From: Comamonadaceae bacterium
GTDB lineage: Bacteria > Pseudomonadota > Gammaproteobacteria > Burkholderiales > Burkholderiaceae_C
Assembly: GCA_947463845.1 (NCBI GenBank)
Contig: CANHUM010000052.1
Location: 1 to 8,794 of the forward strand
DNA length: 8,794 nt
Direction of reading: 5' to 3'
How positions within the stretch are numbered: position 1 is the first letter of the stretch; every line of letters starts with the position of its first letter. A program made the translations under genes and the position numbers. Positions 7,116 through 8,794 of the stretch are shown here, in pieces. A model generated the notes under the pieces. The model ran no database searches and was not told the DNA's origin. It worked only from the letters and a program-made list of their open reading frames with translations.

Positions 7116-7121
7116 TACAAT
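7116..7121 (+). promoter_or_regulatory. dksA: Candidate -10 box of the dksA promoter
   Basis: TACAAT, 5 of 6 matches to the sigma70 -10 consensus, within GTCGCTACAATCGCC. No convincing -35 hexamer is seen at 16-18 bp, where the sequence is T-rich. Initiation at normal distance would start the RNA near 7128, immediately before the hairpin at 7131, leaving a leader of about 145 nt. The gap between the GTPase stop (7023) and this box holds a six-T run at 7058-7063 but no clear terminator stem. Confidence 0.42.
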
Positions 7122-7130
7122 CGCCCGCCT

Positions 7131-7157
7131 GCAACGCTGCCTTTTGGCGTTGCTTTT
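7131..7157 (+). promoter_or_regulatory. Hairpin plus short T-run in the dksA leader
   Basis: GCAACGC (7131-7137), a 9-nt loop and GCGTTGC (7147-7153) form a perfect GC-rich 7-bp stem, followed by TTTT (7154-7157). If transcription starts near 7128 this is a 5'-terminal hairpin. It could protect the mRNA or act as a weak attenuator; the T-run is too short to call it a terminator. Confidence 0.45.
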
Positions 7158-7188
7158 GAGCCCAATCCACCAATAAACCGGGTTTGAG

Positions 7189-7275
7189 ATGAGCATGAAC
7201 AGGTTTTCTTCGGCACGTGCTGTATTCGCACCGTTGGATGCCTGCCTTTTTACGCGGCCAGGAGACAAGACGTGA
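7189..7275 (+). CDS. Possible 28-codon leader ORF overlapping the dksA start
   Basis: An ATG at 7189 (second in-frame ATG at 7195) opens a 28-codon frame starting MSMNRFSSAR and ending in TGA at 7273-7275. The stop overlaps the dksA GTG start (7272-7274) as GTGA, the classic layout for translational coupling. The ORF carries the dksA Shine-Dalgarno sequence inside its last codons. Its own ribosome site is weak (GAG at 7186-7188, 6 nt before ATG 7195). The peptide has one Cys and no recognisable domain. Chance occurrence is quite possible for so short a frame. Confidence 0.3.
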   Translation: MSMNRFSSARAVFAPLDACLFTRPGDKT

Positions 7276-8456
7276 CGACCCCTAAAAAAGCACCCGTCAA
7301 GGCGGTATCGAAAGCAGCCAAATCTGTGGTTGCCGCACCGAAGAAAACCAAAACTGCCAAGCCTTCTGCTGCAGCCAAAACAGTCTCCAAAGCCAAAGCA
7401 GCCAAGGCGGTGCCGGTCAAAGCCAAACCTGCCAAAGCGCTGCCGGTTAAAGCCAAGTCGGCCAAGGCGGTGCCTGTCAAAGCCAAACCTGCCAAGGCGG
7501 CGCCTGTCAAAGCCAAACCAGCCAAAGCGCTGCCGGTCAAAGCCAAGTCAGCCAAGGCGGTGCCTGTCAAAGCCAAGCCAGCCAAAGCGGCACCCGTCAA
7601 AGCCAAACCAGCCAAGACGCAGCCTGTCAAAGTCAAGTCCAAACTGGCGGTGGTTGTGCCCGCCTCATCCAAGTCCTCAGCCAAAAAGTCAGTGGTGGCA
7701 TCTGCCAAGCCTTCGTCCCTCCAGTCCAGTGTTGCCCAAAAGCCTTCCAAAAAGCCTACGGCAGCACCTCAAGTGAAATCCATGACCGTTCAGACCCGTG
7801 AGGCCGTTCAAGCCCCGATCAAACTTGCCGCTGTCACACCTGCTGCCCCCGAGCAATTGGTGCGCGCCGCGCGCCCATCCGCGCGTTTGGCGCAGATCAC
7901 AGTGCCCTCTTTGCCCCCTGCTGTGGCTTCCACGGCTGCCAAGTCCAGTTTTTTACCCAGTTCCCCTTCGCCGGCCATGAGTGTGCCGGTGGCCCCGATC
8001 AAGAAGGACCCCAAACTCGCCAACAACTGGAAATCCAAGAAGGTCGAACAGTTGTCCGATGCTGAAATTCTGGCCATGCCAGATGCCGAGTACATGAACG
8101 ACATCCAAATGGCTTATTTCCGGCGCAAGCTGAGCATTCTCAAGCAGGACATCCTCAACAGCGCGGGAGCGACCACCGAGCATCTTCGCGAAGATACCGT
8201 GGTGGTACCCGACCCCGCTGACCGGGCCACGATTGAAGAAGAACATGCTTTGGAGCTGCGCACCCGTGACCGTGAACGCAAGCTGCTCAAAAAGATCGAG
8301 CAATCCATCCAGCGCATCGATGCTGGCGATTACGGGTTTTGTGATGAAACGGGCGAGGCCATTGGTGTGGGACGTTTGCTGGCGCGTCCTACCGCGACCT
8401 TGTCTCTGGAGGCCCAACAACGTCGTGAATTGAAGCAAAAAATGTTCGGCGATTGA
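7272..8456 (+). CDS. dksA: DksA-family RNA polymerase-binding regulator with a long H1-like N-terminal tail
   Basis: DksA binds the RNA polymerase secondary channel and, with ppGpp, tunes rRNA and stress promoters. The 394-residue frame starts at GTG 7272 with AGGAG seven nt upstream; the next in-frame Met is far downstream. Residues 1 to about 250 are a low-complexity tail rich in Lys, Ala, Pro and Val, including eight 10-residue repeats (44-123), resembling histone H1 or AlgP-like tails. The DksA-like core (about 250-394) has two coiled-coil helices and the tip motif DPADRA with Asp314 and Asp317, the acidic pair that acts at the polymerase active centre. The zinc-finger positions read Cys357, Thr360, Ser378, Ala381, not four cysteines, with the CX2C-X17-CX2C spacing kept. 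That matches zinc-independent DksA2 of Pseudomonas, so the fold should not need zinc. E. coli DksA is 151 residues. A terminator follows at 8506. Confidence 0.93.
   Translation: MTTPKKAPVKAVSKAAKSVVAAPKKTKTAKPSAAAKTVSKAKAAKAVPVKAKPAKALPVKAKSAKAVPVKAKPAKAAPVKAKPAKALPVKAKSAKAVPVKAKPAKAAPVKAKPAKTQPVKVKSKLAVVVPASSKSSAKKSVVASAKPSSLQSSVAQKPSKKPTAAPQVKSMTVQTREAVQAPIKLAAVTPAAPEQLVRAARPSARLAQITVPSLPPAVASTAAKSSFLPSSPSPAMSVPVAPIKKDPKLANNWKSKKVEQLSDAEILAMPDAEYMNDIQMAYFRRKLSILKQDILNSAGATTEHLREDTVVVPDPADRATIEEEHALELRTRDRERKLLKKIEQSIQRIDAGDYGFCDETGEAIGVGRLLARPTATLSLEAQQRRELKQKMFGD
7401..7640 (+). repeat. Eight tandem 30-bp repeats within dksA
   Basis: Eight in-frame 30-bp units encode the 10-residue pattern AKAxPVKAK(P/S). 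The variable fourth residue runs V, L, V, A, L, V, A, Q and the tenth P, S, P, P, S, P, P, S. Units 2-4 (7431-7520) and 5-7 (7521-7610) form a higher-order 90-bp duplication, 83 of 90 bases identical by hand count. The last unit (7611-7640) is the most diverged. Such arrays are prone to slippage, so length probably varies between strains without changing frame. Confidence 0.92.
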
Positions 8457-8468
8457 GCCTCTTGTGAT

Positions 8469-8485
8469 GGGTGCAAGACGCACCC
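8469..8485 (+). repeat. Small hairpin after dksA
   Basis: GGGTGC-AAGAC-GCACCC is a perfect 6-bp stem 12 bp after the dksA stop. It has no T-tract and is not a terminator by itself. It may stabilise the mRNA end ahead of the terminator at 8506. Confidence 0.5.
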
Positions 8486-8505
8486 TGAGTACGCTGCTCG
8501 CGATG

Positions 8506-8531
8506 AAAACCCCTTAACTGGGGTTTTTTTT
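8506..8531 (+). terminator. Intrinsic terminator of dksA
   Basis: AAAACCCC (8506-8513), loop TTAACT and GGGG (8520-8523) followed by eight T (8524-8531). The perfect stem plus long T-run, 49 bp after the stop, makes a strong rho-independent terminator. It separates dksA from whatever the downstream promoter drives. Confidence 0.92.
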
Positions 8532-8729
8532 CGCCCGATTTCATCAAATTGACAAAAACGCCACTTGTTGAATTTCCCGTGGCTTTATTTTTTTTGACCT
8601 TTAACTCCTTGAGATCTTACTTTCATAGGCTGTTGTAAGTGCCTAATTTACAAGGAAATTTCTCTCATTTTTTGATGCGGTTTCGTCGCTAAGCCCTTGA
8701 TTTCATTGAAAAAAATCGATCTACACCTG
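8532..8729. other. AT-rich intergenic region without a recognisable gene
   Basis: No coding frame or RNA gene is supported here. The stretch is visibly richer in A and T than the flanking genes. It holds TTGACC (8594-8599), a possible -35 box with only a poor -10 (TACTTT at 8618-8623), and a small dyad TTGTAA-N9-TTACAA at 8633-8653. It looks like the upstream control region of a gene beyond the window. Confidence 0.55.
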
Positions 8730-8757
8730 TTGAGTTGCACCGATTTCCTGATACAGT
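8730..8757 (+). promoter_or_regulatory. Candidate sigma70 promoter near the right end
   Basis: TTGAGT (8730-8735) and TACAGT (8752-8757) are separated by 16 bp, each 4 of 6 matches to consensus. The -10 box overlaps the first of the 10-bp-spaced GTG repeats at 8756, as expected if a repressor bound there blocked transcription. Confidence 0.45.
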
Positions 8758-8788
8758 GCAAAAAAGTGCAATTAAGTGGGGAAAAGTG
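8756..8788 (+). promoter_or_regulatory. MraZ-box-like operator: four GTG motifs at 10-bp spacing
   Basis: GTG occurs at 8756, 8766, 8776 and 8786, exactly one helical turn apart and separated by A-rich sequence. The third is GTGGG, the full half-site known for MraZ; the others are degenerate (GTGCA, GTGCA, GTGTC). MraZ binds tandem GTGGG-type repeats with 5-bp spacers just upstream of its own gene, the first gene of the division/cell-wall cluster. The mraZ gene is therefore predicted to begin within a few bases past the window. No coding sequence of it is visible. Confidence 0.55.
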
Positions 8789-8794
8789 TCTCTG

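Noticed and set aside
7250..7750. Minus-strand 166-codon frame with A(D/G)LAL-like repeats that resembles a pentapeptide-repeat protein
   Set aside because: It is the antisense reading of the 30-bp repeat array in dksA; the repeat pattern follows from the DNA repeats. The plus strand has a ribosome site, a conserved DksA domain and a terminator.
8633..8653. Dyad TTGTAA-N9-TTACAA as an operator
   Set aside because: Six-bp arms in AT-rich non-coding DNA are easily expected by chance, and no promoter of quality lies around it. It is mentioned only as content of the intergenic region.

Overview
The window looks like housekeeping chromosome from a betaproteobacterium, most likely Burkholderiales and perhaps Comamonadaceae. 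This rests on moderately high GC, the protein sequences (a DksA whose four zinc positions read C-T-S-A, and a DUF484 protein) and the gene order dapF - DUF484 - xerC - CobW-type GTPase - dksA. Genus is inferred by recognition, not by search. No mobile element, CRISPR array or tRNA was seen.

Layout, left to right. Positions 1-135 are the 3' end of the RNase P RNA gene (rnpB, plus strand, cut by the window edge). A perfect hairpin terminator follows and probably serves both strands. Three minus-strand genes come next, in transcription order: a Nudix/metallo-beta-lactamase fusion (3267-1621), a pseudouridine-synthase homologue that has lost its catalytic aspartate (1592-897), and an IscR-like Rrf2 regulator with no cysteine at all (715-194). 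The regulator has its own upstream region containing a perfect 7-5-7 palindrome. The fusion gene diverges from dapF across only 40 bp, and that gap carries mirror-image GATAAT boxes.

On the plus strand dapF, a DUF484 gene and xerC are packed tightly (gaps of 16 and 3 bp), like dapF-yigA-xerC of gammaproteobacteria. Next come a COG0523 GTPase with a histidine-rich metal-binding loop and an unusually large dksA. The DksA-like core is C-terminal; about 250 N-terminal residues are a Lys/Ala/Pro-rich, histone-H1-like tail with eight 10-residue repeats. The dksA leader has a 5' hairpin and a possible 28-codon ORF whose stop overlaps the dksA start. A strong terminator closes dksA. The final 260 bp are AT-rich and non-coding, ending in four GTG motifs at exact 10-bp spacing under a promoter-like sequence. 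This resembles the MraZ operator, so a division/cell-wall (mra/fts) cluster probably starts just beyond the window.

A theme is proteins that keep their fold but have lost metal-binding or catalytic residues: the cysteine-free IscR homologue, the pseudouridine-synthase homologue without its Asp, and the zinc-ligand-poor DksA. I see no convincing new multi-gene system. The best leads are the cysteine-free IscR with its candidate operator, the eroded pseudouridine synthase, the H1-like DksA tail with its leader ORF, and the mirrored dapF/fusion-gene promoter region.
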